Source: Rosa chinensis
Taxonomy: Eukaryota > Streptophyta > Magnoliopsida > Rosales > Rosaceae
NCBI RefSeq assembly: GCF_002994745.2
Contig: NC_037092.1
Span: forward strand, 78,581,824-78,645,823
Direction: 5' to 3'
Length of the DNA stretch: 64,000 nt
Part shown: positions 10,190-22,273 of the stretch, piece by piece
How positions within the stretch are numbered: position 1 is the first letter of the stretch
How the letters are laid out: each line of letters opens with the position of its first letter
The notes under the pieces: generated by a model
Database searches by the model: none
What the model was told of the DNA's origin: nothing
The model's input: the letters and a program-made list of their open reading frames with translations, nothing else
Translations under genes and position numbers: made by a program

Positions 10190-12285
10190 TTAACTTTTTA
10201 CCAATAAACGCAATATTCATCATTTGCAGTATGTTATTTTTCATTTCGAATTGAATAAATAAATAGTCTATTTTTTGTGTTGTCTCTGTCTCTCTCAGTT
10301 ATTTTTTTCTTTCTTTTTTTGACAGTCAAGTTGTGACTTCATTTTAATTAAGAGATTGATACCATGCTTGAAATGTATTCTTCCGCGATGTACTTAATAA
10401 AATGAAACATATTTCACACCTCAGCTTGTTCGGTGAAAGGTGTTGTGCAATCTCATTCATATTCAAATGAATTAAGCTTCACAAATAATAACCTCACATC
10501 AATCCTCCCATATATATTTATAAAATCCGAAAGTATATCAGACATATAGTACTCATGCAAGACCAGAGATAAAAATGACCCTTTTCTCTGAAAACCAAAA
10601 ATAAAAAGGAATAAATATTTACCCCTAACTATGGGAGGGTCATCAGCAACAATGCTCCCGCTCCAAACTTAGACAAGAAAAGAAATTAACTTGGAGATCG
10701 CGGAGTACTTGAATTTTTGCACTAAGGACCATTACTAGCAAAACAAATAGTTCACACAAATTTAACTCATACTGATTTTTAAAAGCCACGAATATATGTG
10801 TAAATTGGCAATACATACACATAACCCTATGAAATGTTATAATTTGGGCCCATTAGAGTTGTGCAATAACAATAACCACAAAAATCTGTGTGAACTAACA
10901 TTATTCACAGATTTATGTGTGAAATCTAAAACACTTTATCATCCAATCACATTGTTATCTGTGTGAAAAAACATTATTCACGTATGTGTAAAAGCTAAAC
11001 CACTTTATCACCTATTCACATTGTTATCCATGTGAAGAACAATGGTAGGAAAGCTCTCGAGAGAACACCTTTCAGTAACGATATTACACCACCACAAAGT
11101 TTCTGGCATTCATTCACTTTGTCAGTTGGATCGATATTTAAAATTGTATATAGCGTTCCTTCAGCTTTTACTATAGTTGAGACATTTGAGTCTTCATGAT
11201 TGTAAAGGAGTTCAATTGAGACGAATATTTGACTCTTTGAGACATTATTTTATGATGCATTTCATATTATTTGAGAGGCCTTGATCAATTAAGGGATATT
11301 TCCACTCAAGTTGGCCTAATATTATCTACACTTAAGTGAATAACAATTGATTAAACATATTACAGCAAATAGGAAATATATGAATTATCTACCTAATTAT
11401 TTAATGAGCTTTGGTATGTCACTCTTAGGTTAGGAATTCATTTTGATAAGATTAAATATCTAATTGTGAGATATGATAACTATAGCATCTTTACAGATAA
11501 GTTGCAAGCTTGCATAGGACTCTGTTATGACTTATGGGTAAGACCTATTTAGTTTGTACATACAAGTGCTTAAAGACCCTACTCTTTGTGACAAAACATT
11601 CAGTCCTCCCCTATAGATAGGAGTTAAACACCAGAGTTGAGCACAAGACTTTTGGCGTGTGGCTGCTTGAAGATTGGTGCTTGGAGCCTTGTGTTGAATA
11701 GTTGTGTTACTGGTACTCCTACTGCTGAAGGGAAATGGTTGTTGTCAATGAAGTAGGTGATTTATTCACCCTTTGGTTCTAGTTTTTTTGGTTGTCTTGA
11801 TCATATAATTTGTGTTTATATATTTTGTGAATGATCTTCGATTACTCGTTAAGTTTAGAAAACTCTCTAAAGCTCTAGTTTCCACCTAGGGTTTTTGCTA
11901 ACAAGTTTTTCTATTTTGGAAGGGAATTTGAAAGCTTTGCATATGCTCGTCGAAGGTGTCACTCGATCGATGGCATGAAATTCTCAGTACGTTAGACAGC
12001 ATTACATGGACCCAGGTCATAAATAAGTTGGGCCTAGTAGGACCCAAATGGTTTGACCAAACAAAGACCAACGACAATCCAAACCCAATTGGATCGAAAT
12101 AGTAGCCCACACTAAGTGAACCGAGCCGAGTTGAGCGTTACATGCTCAGTTTAGTCTTAGCCAAGGAAAAAAAAAGGATCTTGTCTAACTTAATTAGTTG
12201 CGTTTGAGCTTCACTTGCATGGTTGCAAGTTTTTTTTGTTTTTGTTTTTGTTTTTTTTTATATAGTTTTAGCAAACCTTGGCTTG
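10190..12285. other. Intergenic DNA with a duplicated ~70-bp motif
   Basis: No gene is recognisable. At about 10888-11035 a motif beginning TGTGAA..AACATTATTCAC and ending CACATTGTTATC occurs twice in tandem with divergence. This is similar in style to subterminal repeats of transposons, but I found no terminal inverted repeats. A segment at about 11520-11905 looks LTR-like (TGTTA..TAACA ends) but lacks a TSD. Confidence 0.5.
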
Positions 12286-12300
12286 TTTCTTTGACGAACT

Positions 12301-13327
12301 TTTTTTTTTGAAATAGAAATTAAATTCATTAGATCAACAACCAATAGGCTAGAGTCCACTATAACTTACATAAGTAAAACTCGGCAAGAAAATCCGAACT
12401 AAACTATTTAAGTTAGAGCAGATCATTAAAATCTCTGGGGCGCTCACATTTAAGCGAGCCTATACAAGAATGAAAAAACCTCGCCTCCTACGGAAAAGAA
12501 ATCATTCAACTAGTCCTCACTTGCCAATCACGCAATTGTGGTGCAAGCAAGACACTAGAAACGTCATAGCAGACTCATAGAAGTTAATCCAACCTCACAC
12601 AGGCTCAATACCCTAATAAAACATTAGGGCCCAGATTGCCTTGACCTGAGCCCAAGCCCGTAGGCCCGAGCCCAAATCAATTCTCGCTTAGCAGGCCACT
12701 TCCCCTGCCTTATCAGCCCAAGATTGAGCCCAGCCCAACCCCAAGAAAGGAGGGCAGCAGCCCTAGACCGAGCTGGCCCAATTGCTTCTGCCGCCATCCG
12801 CCGATTCTGCCCCTCCGGTGGCCGGCCGGTCCACCGTAACATCAACTCTGGCAGAGAATCCGAGCAGAGACTGCCGAACCCAATCAAAAATCAGTCCACT
12901 TGAAACCAGCGAAACAATCCTCGGCCAACTCGACAGAATCTCTTCACTGAAGTTGCCTCGACCAGCCTCGATATTGTTACCCGCCGACCTTTAGCTCACT
13001 CCGGCAAGCCAAGGTTTGCCAGATCCAAATCCAGAAAACAAAAATCCAACGCCGCGACCCGTTTGCAGAACTCTGTCCCTACCTCTCCGAGCGACCAAGC
13101 AAAAGCCTTGCTGCACTTAGGACCTTGTCGGCGCTGACCACTGACGCACACTCGTAGGCAAGCGACGAGGTGACACCACTGCTAGAGCCAACGGAAGACG
13201 TCGCCGCTCTCTGTTATCAACGCTAGGATTTGCGTTGCTTTTCCTCGCTACGATGTTTATAAGAGCTAAGTATTAATTTCAAGCAAGTAAATAAATTGAA
13301 TCGATAGAGATAATACTATTACTCTTT
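12301..13327 (-). mobile_element. ORF-less LINE-like retroposon, imperfect TSD
   Basis: Read on the minus strand, it has a GC-rich leader (about 13255-12640), then an AT-rich region ending TTTCTATTTC plus an A-run (plus-strand T-run near 12301). The flanks TTTGACGAACTT (about 12291-12302) and TTTGACGAGCTT (about 13327-13338) form a near-perfect duplication with one mismatch. No RT or endonuclease is visible. The layout matches the elements at 9264 and 45536. The 5' end is less certain because 13255-13327 is AT-rich. Confidence 0.6.
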
Positions 13328-13449
13328 TTGACGAGCTTAATTAAAGAGCTTCAGTTTATTCTTGGTTAAACTTAAATTATTGTTGACGTTAATAAGGGAA
13401 AAACATTTTGTTTGGAAAGTGGAATTTTTTATTATAAGAGAAAATATTT

Positions 13450-13680
13450 AGCTACATTAAATGTACTTATCAAACGAGCCAAATTTTAACAGGCAAATTG
13501 AGCTCAAGTTAAGATTAGTTCAAGATGTCGCCAAATTAAATACGAGTTGATGACGAGCTCGTCTAGCATGTTAGAGCTCAAACTTGACTTCTTTCATTTA
13601 GAGCCAATCCATTCGAGCTCAAAAGTAACCCAAGCTCAATACAAATTCGAGCTATATTGAGTCGATTTACACCCTTTACT
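13450..13680. repeat. GAGCTC-rich degenerate repeat
   Basis: Several GAGCTC/GAGCTCAA words recur at irregular spacing. Similar words occur at about 12120-12150, left of the LINE-like retroposon. This may be an older repeat into which that retroposon inserted. The class is unknown. Confidence 0.35.
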
Positions 13681-13991
13681 CACTGGGCGAGTTAACTCAT
13701 TAGGAATATTTGTTTTTATTGAGCAAGTATTCCTAGTTAGATATTTACTTTTTCATTATGTTGTCCTAATCCAATTAGATAAACCTCAATGATAATCACG
13801 CAGTCATCGAATGATCAAAAATTGTGTGATCACCCACTTTTGAATTTAATTTTCAAAACTTTATATTTATTTTAGTCTCAACTTTTCAAATTAAATCCAA
13901 GAATAGGTAACCACAAAATTATTGGGCACAAAAACCTCATTCCCTTTCCTCTTGTTTTTGGTCTGAGAATTCCTTCCCTCTCTCTCTCTAA

Positions 13992-14253
13992 ATGGGTTGT
14001 TGCACTTTCTCATCGGACGATATTGTAATAAAGTCTCCAAATGATAAGCGACTGTACAGAGTGATTAAGCTTGAGAATGGCCTCACTGCATTGCTCATTC
14101 ACGATCCCCAGGTCTACCCACAAGGACCACCCGACCATTCCTCCGACCTTGAACAACAACGAGAAGAAGATAGTGAAGCTGTAGAAGAAGAAGAAGAGGA
14201 AGGTGAAGTTAAAAGTAATTAAGGAAGAGGGAGGTGCTTCTCAGACTAAGAAG
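13992..14253 (+). pseudogene. Nardilysin-like exon 1 (start codon, acidic region)
   Basis: The ATG at 13992 follows a CT-rich leader (CTCTCTCTCTCTAA). The product starts MGCCTFSSDDIVIKSPNDKR, followed by LYRVIKLENGLTALLIHDP and an acidic Glu run, as in nardilysins. The reading frame stops at 14220-14222, but the next frame stays open to a GT donor at 14254, so one small indel near 14205-14215 broke the exon. The acidic insert is the known feature that separates nardilysin from insulysin. Confidence 0.88.
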
Positions 14254-15049
14254 GTTAGCAACTTAGCATAACATTAAAATCGAAAATCTGCAATGCACAT
14301 CTATCATTCAGGTTTTGCAACACAGCCAAGTTTGGACCTTTTTTAGTTGTTGTGAGTTGTGAGTTGTGAGTTGTGACTTGCGAGCCATAAATTTGAAAAA
14401 TATAGAATAGCTACTTGCCCACTTGCCTACTTGGGCATCCCCTTTTGGGACAACGTTGTATGACTTGTATCGATACATTAGAGGTAGACCAATTCCTTAG
14501 AACGGAGTTGGTCTACCACCGGAAAGGGCTGCAGTTGTGTAGTCTACCATTCATGTATCGGTAAACAACATTGTACCGAAGACTTTTGCAGTTGGCTTGT
14601 GACACTCAATGAGCCCTTTTTGACTAGTGTGCTACTTATATTGTGTAAGAAAATAGGCCCAAGGGCGTTAAAGAGTCTAAGGTTTCTTTGTTGACACCCA
14701 GTTGATATATCAGCATTATATTGATGAATATTGGTTAGCTGGGTAGGAAACTAACATGAATCTGTATCTGCACCATTGTTACCTATCATAGGAACTTCAT
14801 TCTTGTTCATGATTTTCGTTACAAACTTTCACATTATAGAGCTTATGTGGTCACAGTGGAACCTATCATGTATACTCCTTGTCTTTGTATGAATTTTATA
14901 AGGTGTTTTCAGGCAACCATTTTGAACACTTTGTGCTAGATTCTATATAATGTACTTAGATATCCGAATAAACTCTAAGTTGTTTTCACAGCTCGGTTAG
15001 AAGCACTTGATATAATTGGATAATTAAAGATGTTTGGTTGTCTTTGCAG
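14254..15049. repeat. Intron 1 with a short inverted repeat and a GAGTTGT minisatellite
   Basis: A 7-bp unit (GAGTTGT) repeats about four times at 14350-14385. At about 14455-14575 two arms (around ATCGATACATTAGAGGTAGAC and its approximate complement ending CATGTATCGG) could fold into an imperfect hairpin of about 120 bp. This may be a tiny MITE or simply a hairpin. Confidence 0.45.
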
Positions 15050-15268
15050 GCAGTAGCAGCAATGTGTGTTGGAATAGGCAGCTTCTCTAACCCTCTCGAG
15101 GCTTAGGGGCTTGCACACTTTCTAGGTTTGTGTTACAAATGCATGCGCATTTAGCCTTCTTCAAAGGGTGACTGGATGTTGTTATGCATAGACATCACTT
15201 ACAGATTGAATGTTTTTGCAGAACACATGCTCTTCATGGGGAGTACTAAGTTCCCAGATGAAAATGAG
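15050..15268 (+). pseudogene. Nardilysin-like exons 2-3 with zinc-site sequence and a stop
   Basis: Exon 2 (15050-15125) reads AVAAMCVGIGSFSNPLEA, then an in-frame TAG at 15104-15106 where the family has Gln, then GLAHFL. Exon 3 (15222-15268) starts in phase with EHMLFMGSTKFPDENE. Together they give the M16 HxxEH zinc-binding signature across the splice junction. The TAG ends translation before the catalytic site. Confidence 0.9.
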
Positions 15269-15826
15269 GTATGCTTTTCCATCGAGTGTTTTAGTTGTTG
15301 TTCCATTTAGCTTAACTCATAGGGACATGCCTATGTTTTCCTTTGTCTTCTTCATTGTGCTCATCATCCTATACTAGAGTAATTAAGTTCTGGCAATAAT
15401 TAAGCAGCATGATATTTGCCCAATAGACATATCAAGAATTATCTTACCATGAAAATATCATCAGCTTGATATTCCTACTTTTATACTGGCTGGGGGGACT
15501 TGCTTGTTCTTTTGCTGCCAACCTGCTGGTAGATGTGTCAGGCTGCATGGAACAAGAATAACTATATTGTTATTATGTACTATATTGTCTAGGAGCTAAA
15601 ATGGACTTTCCTCACATTACATGGGAAGTCCCAGTATATTGATATTAGTTTACATCTTTCCTTGTCCTTGTGAGAATGGTTTTGTTTGCCTCATTAGTGT
15701 CAATGGTTTATTTAATTGGTTTTACTTGATGAAACACAATTTTATAAGCTTGCACTCAAGTCTGTTGGTAGAAAACTCTGTCCTCATTGCTATGTTATCA
15801 CCTGTTTTGACTCTTCTCTTTCCTAG

Positions 15827-15874
15827 TATGCTAGTTACTTGTCCAAGCATGGAGGGTCGTCAAAATAGCACACA
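15827..15874 (+). pseudogene. Nardilysin-like exon 4, left piece
   Basis: It reads YASYLSKHGGSSK, TAG, HT after an AG acceptor at 15825-15826. The exon is broken after 15874 by an 11.45-kb insertion and resumes in phase at 27334 (EAEHTCYYFDVKREFLKGALKR) with a GT donor at 27399. The 5 bp at 15870-15874 (ACACA) and 27329-27333 (ACGCA) look like a diverged TSD. Confidence 0.85.
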
Positions 15875-17960
15875 ATTTAAAACCCTTTTTGTTGTCAAGT
15901 TGTAGTAGTGAAAGTAAGGATCGTTCTACGCCAAGGATCAAGGGTTCACCTTCAATTTATGTAACCTACAAAACAAAGAAAACTAGAATATTAAACTACA
16001 GTATGAAACAAATTGAAAAACACAATTGGGGGGATTGCTGATTAATTTTGCTGCAAATAAAGTAAGAACAAAAGATGAAACTGAAGTAAAGTTTGTGAAT
16101 ATGATAATGAGCAGTTAGGAGTTCCTTATCCACCACTAAACACAATCCAAGTTCCAATTTTTCTTCCTATGTTTATTACTAAATCATGAGAAAGAGATTG
16201 ACCAAGTTACAAAGTTAGAAGCAAGCTAAGTACCTTATATTACTTCCCTATATTGTTCTAACAAGAACAAGCGCTGTTATTAGAACCTTTTGAAAACATG
16301 CAACATAGAGATCACAAGAGGCTCCTACATTTAGCAAGTTCTAAAGCATTAAGCACATATGGAAGGATGTCAATCTAAGTGTACAAACTAGTACAACAAG
16401 CGTGTCTAGTTGCATTCCTCATCTTTGGCACACACCTAGGCGAGAGGCTTTACTACTTCGGTTAAAATCACAAAACTATTAGGTGAATTGCTATTTAACC
16501 TAGCACCAATTACATGCATATCCTATATGTTTGCAACCACATAAAACATACATATAAAAGATTCATCTAATCCAGAACCAAAGAACAATGATCTCATTGA
16601 CAACGTAACTAAAACATAGAAATTTATTATGAAACTTGAACCATAGTTTAGGGCTTCAAACTAGCCCCTAACACAAAAGTATTTAGCTACTCATTGTTCT
16701 AAGGTAAACACACAGTAACATATTGAGAATAAGAAGACAAAGCCGCAGAAAAAGAGAGTGAAGAGGCATGGTGGATGTTGCTTGAAGATGGATGTTCACG
16801 GTGGTGGCAGATGGCGACTTTGACGGCTTCTTTTCCTTATGCTTGTATGGAGCTTCGAAAATCAGAGATGTAGGGCTGTTTTTTAGGCGTGAAATCTGTA
16901 TGAGATGGTATCTAATGACGCAAAGCAGCCTCCTATTTTTATGGTTTACAAGCTCCTAGTTTTTCTCCTCAAAACCGGGTTGAGTTTTCCTTATTCTTCT
17001 CCAATTCCACTTGCTTAGCTGCCACACAATCTTCTGAACCTTCCTTAAGTCTTTCTAACCATCTCTTGATAAGTATAACGCAGCAAAATTCCAATAAAAT
17101 TCGTCCCAAAATCTGCCAAGAATATCTTCAGAAAATATAGCCTTTAATTCACTTTCCTTTCTCAACTAGGATTGATTTTCATCTCCATGTTTGACAAGGG
17201 TTCCTAGCAGATTCGAAGGTGATAATATTCTGCCACATAATACTTCTGATGTCACTCTTCAAAACCGTGCAAAAACATTCTAGAAAGCTTCTTGAAACTT
17301 CACCCAACAACGGTCTTGAAAATGCTTCGCAGAAAGACTTGTCAGAAATTCCAGATTTTCCTTATCCTCTGCTCATCTTTGCAGCATCATAACTTATACA
17401 TTCCACCACCTTTTTGGATGATTATTGATTTTTAACTACTCTAAAACATATATTCTTCAACTCTGGGCAGAGAATTTCATGATTTTCATCCCTTAAGTCC
17501 CGTAGAAAAGTCCTTGAAAAAGCTTCCTGAAAAGCTGACGGAAACAGTCTTCTCGGGGTACCAACTTTGAGCACAGCCTTCGGCTTCCTCTTTATCATTC
17601 TGGACCAACTCTTTAACTTTAGTTATAGTAGAACATGTGGTCTTCAAATATTGCCAGGCCTTTCTTCATAATTCCACTCGAAAGTTCTTCAAAACAGCTT
17701 CCCAAGACAGAAGAAAATAAGGCAGACTCTAGTACTCTGTTTTCTGCTTCTCTGCAACTGTTTTTCACGGCAACTTTCTCCATCTTCTCTTGAGTTTTAG
17801 GACCAATGAATAATCAGAATCCATCCTTTCCATCACTACTTCATGTGAAGTGCCTTGATTTCCCCATTGTAGCTCTCTTTTCTCCTTAACTGCTACTCAA
17901 AGTACCTAAGAAAATAACAAAGTTTAATTGATCTTTTTAAGGAATAAACTAAGCAAAAGT

Positions 17961-20900
17961 TGTTGAGAGAAAATCTGCACACAGTGAGCGTAAATGTCAC
18001 CCAACATAATTTCACTCGTATTCATTAAAAGAACAGAGTTTTTATTATTTCGGGTTCGACCCATTCAAGACAGAATGTGTCTCTTAATTACAATCCCTTG
18101 TTACAGGGAAACACCCTTTGATTCCATTTATGAAGAAACCAATTGATGGGATGTGTGTTTGTTTGTTTTTGCGGCTGCACCCGGATGTTTGAATGGGTTG
18201 CCTACGTACCCTAGGAGAGGGATCAAGCCACTCGTAGTTCAAGAGTTCCAATGAGTGGATGACTCATTGGAGGCTTTTGATTTTGGAATTAGAGTAGTGT
18301 TTGGGACGAATTTGGTTTAAGTGGACCAGGGATTCGATTTTGTGTTTAGGACGCGGTTGCATCTAGATAGATTTGGTTCTAGATTGCCTACATACCCTTT
18401 GAGGGATCAAACCACATGTAGTTCCGGCTTTTGAGATTTAAATGGGTAGATGACCCATTTATTTTGAATTTGTGTTTGGGGAAGGGTTTAAAGCCCTTGA
18501 ATTTGGTTTGGACTTTATTTGTGTGATTTGGAATGGATTTGATTTTTGTGGTGTTGGGAGAATTTGACTGGAGTCAGTGATTCATTTGGGACTGGCTGAA
18601 TTTGACTGGTGGAGTCAGGGATTCTGTTTGGAGTTGCGGTTGCATCTAGTGGGTCGCTAGACTGCCTACATACCCTGTAAAGGGATCAAACCACTGTAGT
18701 TCATCACAATTTGAATTTCCGGTTTTGTACCGACTTTTGTTTGACGGATGTGTATACATTTTTTGAACCCGCCAAATGCATTTCTTTTGGACGCCAAATT
18801 TGGTAGCATCCATTGATTTGATTTGGGCATGCACCTCGTCATGCTGAGCTTCGTGGTCAGGCCTTAGAGATTTGGAGTAGGCTTTTCAGTACTTTGAAGT
18901 TTGTAGAAAAGCTTGCAACTGCTTTGGACACCCATGACCTTATATCTGCACCACATTTGACGGCCATACAAAACTTGCTGCATATTTGCATGTTGACAAT
19001 TATGCTTAAATGTACTTTTTGTTTTGATATGTGCCGAATGGTTCCCACTGATTCCCTTTAAAAAGAAGGCAGAATGCCACAGTTTATAGATTAGGCCTTA
19101 ATAGCATTTTGTCTTCATATGTCTTGATGACTTTCCACCGCCAAAGCTTGTCAACAAAGGATAAGACCAAGAGGAAATGACTTTGTTGCTGCAACTTCTG
19201 CAAGTCTGCGATACCGCCGCTTGTCTTCCTTTACTTTCTGCCAAGATTTGATTATTACAAAATGCAGAGTTCATTTCATGCCACACAATGAGCACTAGAG
19301 GAATCTTGTAGCCTTTGAATATTGTCTTCTTTTCTTCTTTTGATTGATAAAGAGACACGTAGCTGGAAAGAAACTTGCTGCACATTTGCTTAATGGGATA
19401 TTTTGAAAGTTTTTGTCTTTAGTCCAAAGGTACAGCAACATCACGGTTTGACAATCATGTTTAATTGCAAATAAATTTTGTCTTGATGTGTGTTCACTTC
19501 ATCAGCTTTTAACCACCAAGCAACATGAATTTATCACTTTGTCATGGCCATTTGTATTATTAAACCACTGCCCCATGATCAAAGTTTCATTAAACTCGGT
19601 CGTTTCGTGGTCCTTGTTGCCTGGCTTTTATTCAAAGCAAGCATGTGGCAAACATTTCCTGCTCGGCTTCATTATATATATGTTGTGTTCCTTCAAGCAT
19701 CTAGGAGCAAGTTTGCAGCAACACACTCTGATAATTATTGTTTCAAGGAGTGTAAAGCTTCGTCTCTGTCATTTTCATGAATGTCTACTTCTTCTAGCTT
19801 CTTCTTTTAGACGGGGAACAATAATCAAGTGTTCATCTCAATTATTCTTTCCATCAGTCTTTTCGAGTTTTTGACAGAGGCATTGTATATGTACATGCTG
19901 CAGGTGCAAGTGAAGGCAGGGAGTTTGACAGCAAGTGCAGGCAGGAACTTTGATAGCAGAAAGCCATTTCCTTGCTGGGATTTAGTGGAGGAAGTGAGTC
20001 CGGATTCACATAGAAGTGAAGAGACCTTCTGCTTCACGGCTTGGTCCCAATTTTCTGATTCCTTTCCTTCTCACCTTCAGGTTGTTGGAAGCACTCCAAG
20101 AGAACATCAAGGCTGAGCTTTTCTCTCCAGACACCGATTATGATACTTTGTGGTTTGTCTTGCTTGGTCAATTCTTTGTGTGGCTTGTTTGCAGGTGGTG
20201 CAAGGCCATTTGTTGTGTTGCGGTGGAAAGGAAGGCAGGAGATAGAAGGCTTTTGGTGGTGACCGTTGTTGGTTTGCAGAACAGATGACATGACATTCCA
20301 CCGATTGGTCATACACTCGTGGATACACATGTATCATATACGAGATTGCGACCGTTCGGGGATCTCCAAAGCTCCAGTGACAAGAGATGCTGCACAGAAA
20401 AAACGAAGTAGCATTGGTAGATCAGAGAGGCCCCAACCTTTTCGTCGTTGGCTTGTCGGCTCCTCCTTAAAACTGCTGAACACTTCTCTTCTCTGCAGCA
20501 GGGCTTCGTCTCTTTCTTGATGTATTTCCTGTGTTGTTGCTTCTCTCCAGCCTTTTCTGCTCCTCCCTTCGTTGCCTCTCTGCTGCCCCCCTTCACTTGT
20601 TGTAAAGAGCCTTTATATAGGCAACGTAGAAGAATAAAGATCATGCGGGTTAACCATAACTCTTTTTTTTGAATTTGAAATGATCTTCAGATGACGATAA
20701 CCATTCCCATATTCAAACTTGTAACTGTGGGAACTATCCACAACTTCCAGTATGGAATTTGAATTTTGAAAGCTTGATACAAAATGAGCCATCTGATTGC
20801 TACTTGAAAGAGAAGTCCACAAGTTCAAATGAACGTAGCTTTTGTTGTCCTTGCTGGATAGATAATTTGAAATCTCACCCATCTTGACTTGGTCTTGGAT

Positions 20901-21081
20901 TTGCAAGATAGGAAGATTATCCAAAGTTCTGAATTTGAATTTTGATGCCTTGAGTATCAATCCACGTGATCATGCTTCGGAGATAATTAAGCTAAACCAA
21001 TTTGAAAGTTACTGGACTCTCTCACTTTTGCGTCGAACCAATTTTCTCATTTTGGGTTTGTGAATTTTTTTTGTCTCAGCA
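17961..21081 (-). repeat. 3' LTR of the GAG-only element
   Basis: Same 3121 bp as the 5' LTR at a constant offset of 6188. The inner end reads TCTCAGCA where the other copy has TCTCAACA, one of the four differences noticed. Confidence 0.95.
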
Positions 21082-22194
21082 GTTGCCCCCTTAAGCGTCG
21101 TGCGTGGAATAGCTTTGCGCGTGCGAGGCTTGACAACTTTTCCTATTTCAGTGAAGGTGAGTTGATGCTTTGACCAGGTTGCAAGTCATCTTTCCCATGC
21201 TTGGTTTCTTTTCTTCACTAGTTGTAGTTTATACTTGTACGAGGAGTCTCTGAGGTGCAAGGCTTTGTGCCATTTGATCGCAACCTGTTGGCGAAGAGAA
21301 CGTGATTTTGATGATTTTGTGGCTGGATCTAGAATTAGACTGCCTACGTACCCTTTTAAGGGATCAAGCCTTACGTAGTTCCCACGAAGGATTTTTTTTT
21401 TTTTTTTTGGTAAATGAAGCATCTGTTGTACCTTCGTTGCTTTCATGCTATTTGCAGGTATTGAACTATGTGCTCTTGAAGAGATTTTTCCCTTCTACCT
21501 GGATCAGCCTAGAAGGGATTGCACCTCACCAGGATTTTTCTCGAAGAGGTTTCCTCTCACTCGAATCTTTCTTAAAGAGCTTTCTCCTTACTTACATCAA
21601 GCTTGAGGGAACTTCTAGCTTTCTCCATACTTATATCAAGCTCGAGGAGATTTCTACTTACTCGGATCTTTATCGAGGAGATTCCTTTTCACTTAAATCG
21701 ACTTCGAGAAGATTTCCCCTCACTCGGATTTGTTTCGAGGAGATTTCTCCTCACTCGGATTTCCCTCGAGAAGATTTCTCCTCAAAGAGTTTCTACAGCC
21801 TTTCGTCCTATGCACATGTTAATTAGGCTTTCATGCTTGGCCAGCAACACCCACTGCTTCATTTATCTGATTTTCTCTTTCTTCCTGATTGATTGAGGAA
21901 TGGAGATATATTTTTGATTGGGTGGCTGCATCTAGTTTTTGAGGCTAGACTGCCTACGTACCCCTTTTGAGGGATCAAGCCGTCGTAGTTCTGGGGCTTT
22001 GTGCTCTAACTTTTGCCTGGACCGCCCTTTCGGGTTTTCAATCCAGCGAGCTTTTTTTTAGCCTTAACTTTTGCTTGAACTACCCTTTGTGGGGGGTTTT
22101 TGTTCAACAGGCCTTTATAATAATTTTTTTTTTTTTTTTTTTTTTTCGCTCCATTTTTTTGCCTGGACCTCCCTCTCGGGTTTTCAGTCCAGCG

Positions 22195-22228
<34 letters not shown>

Positions 22229-22273
22229 TAGCACCTTTTGAGAGACAAATAAGATTGCAGACAAACTTCAATT
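21082..22273. other. 3' untranslated interior of the GAG-only element, repeat-rich
   Basis: Between the end of gag and the 3' LTR there is no coding region. It holds a degenerate GAGATTTC/CACTCGGATT array (about 21495-21800), two copies of the stem-loop motif (21341-21382 and 21951-21992) and three copies of a CCTGGACC..CGGGTTTTCA..CCAGCGAGC unit (about 22010-22200) separated by long T-runs. In some retrotransposons such regions hold packaging or transport signals; that role is speculation here. Confidence 0.7.
21951..21992 (-). repeat. Recurring stem-loop motif (one of eight copies)
   Basis: The plus strand reads CTGCCTACGTACCCCTTTTG, then AGGGATCAAGCCGTCGTAG. The outer CTACG/CGTAG and inner CCC/GGG can pair. 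Other copies lie at 18200-18240, 18385-18425, 18663-18702, 21341-21382 and, in the second LTR, at the first three positions plus 6188. Copies differ outside the pairing bases, so this looks like a maintained motif rather than one recent duplication. Confidence 0.7.

Noticed and set aside
11520..11905. Possible solo LTR with TGTTA..TAACA ends and a TATA-like CTATAGATAG
   Set aside because: Flanking 5-mers (GACTC and AGTTT) do not match, and no second copy is in the window.
18646..20960. Several open frames of 60-128 codons in the LTR, repeated at 24834-27148
   Set aside because: They lie on both strands of a duplicated LTR, match no family I know and overlap each other. The perfect duplication reflects the young LTR pair, not a gene family.
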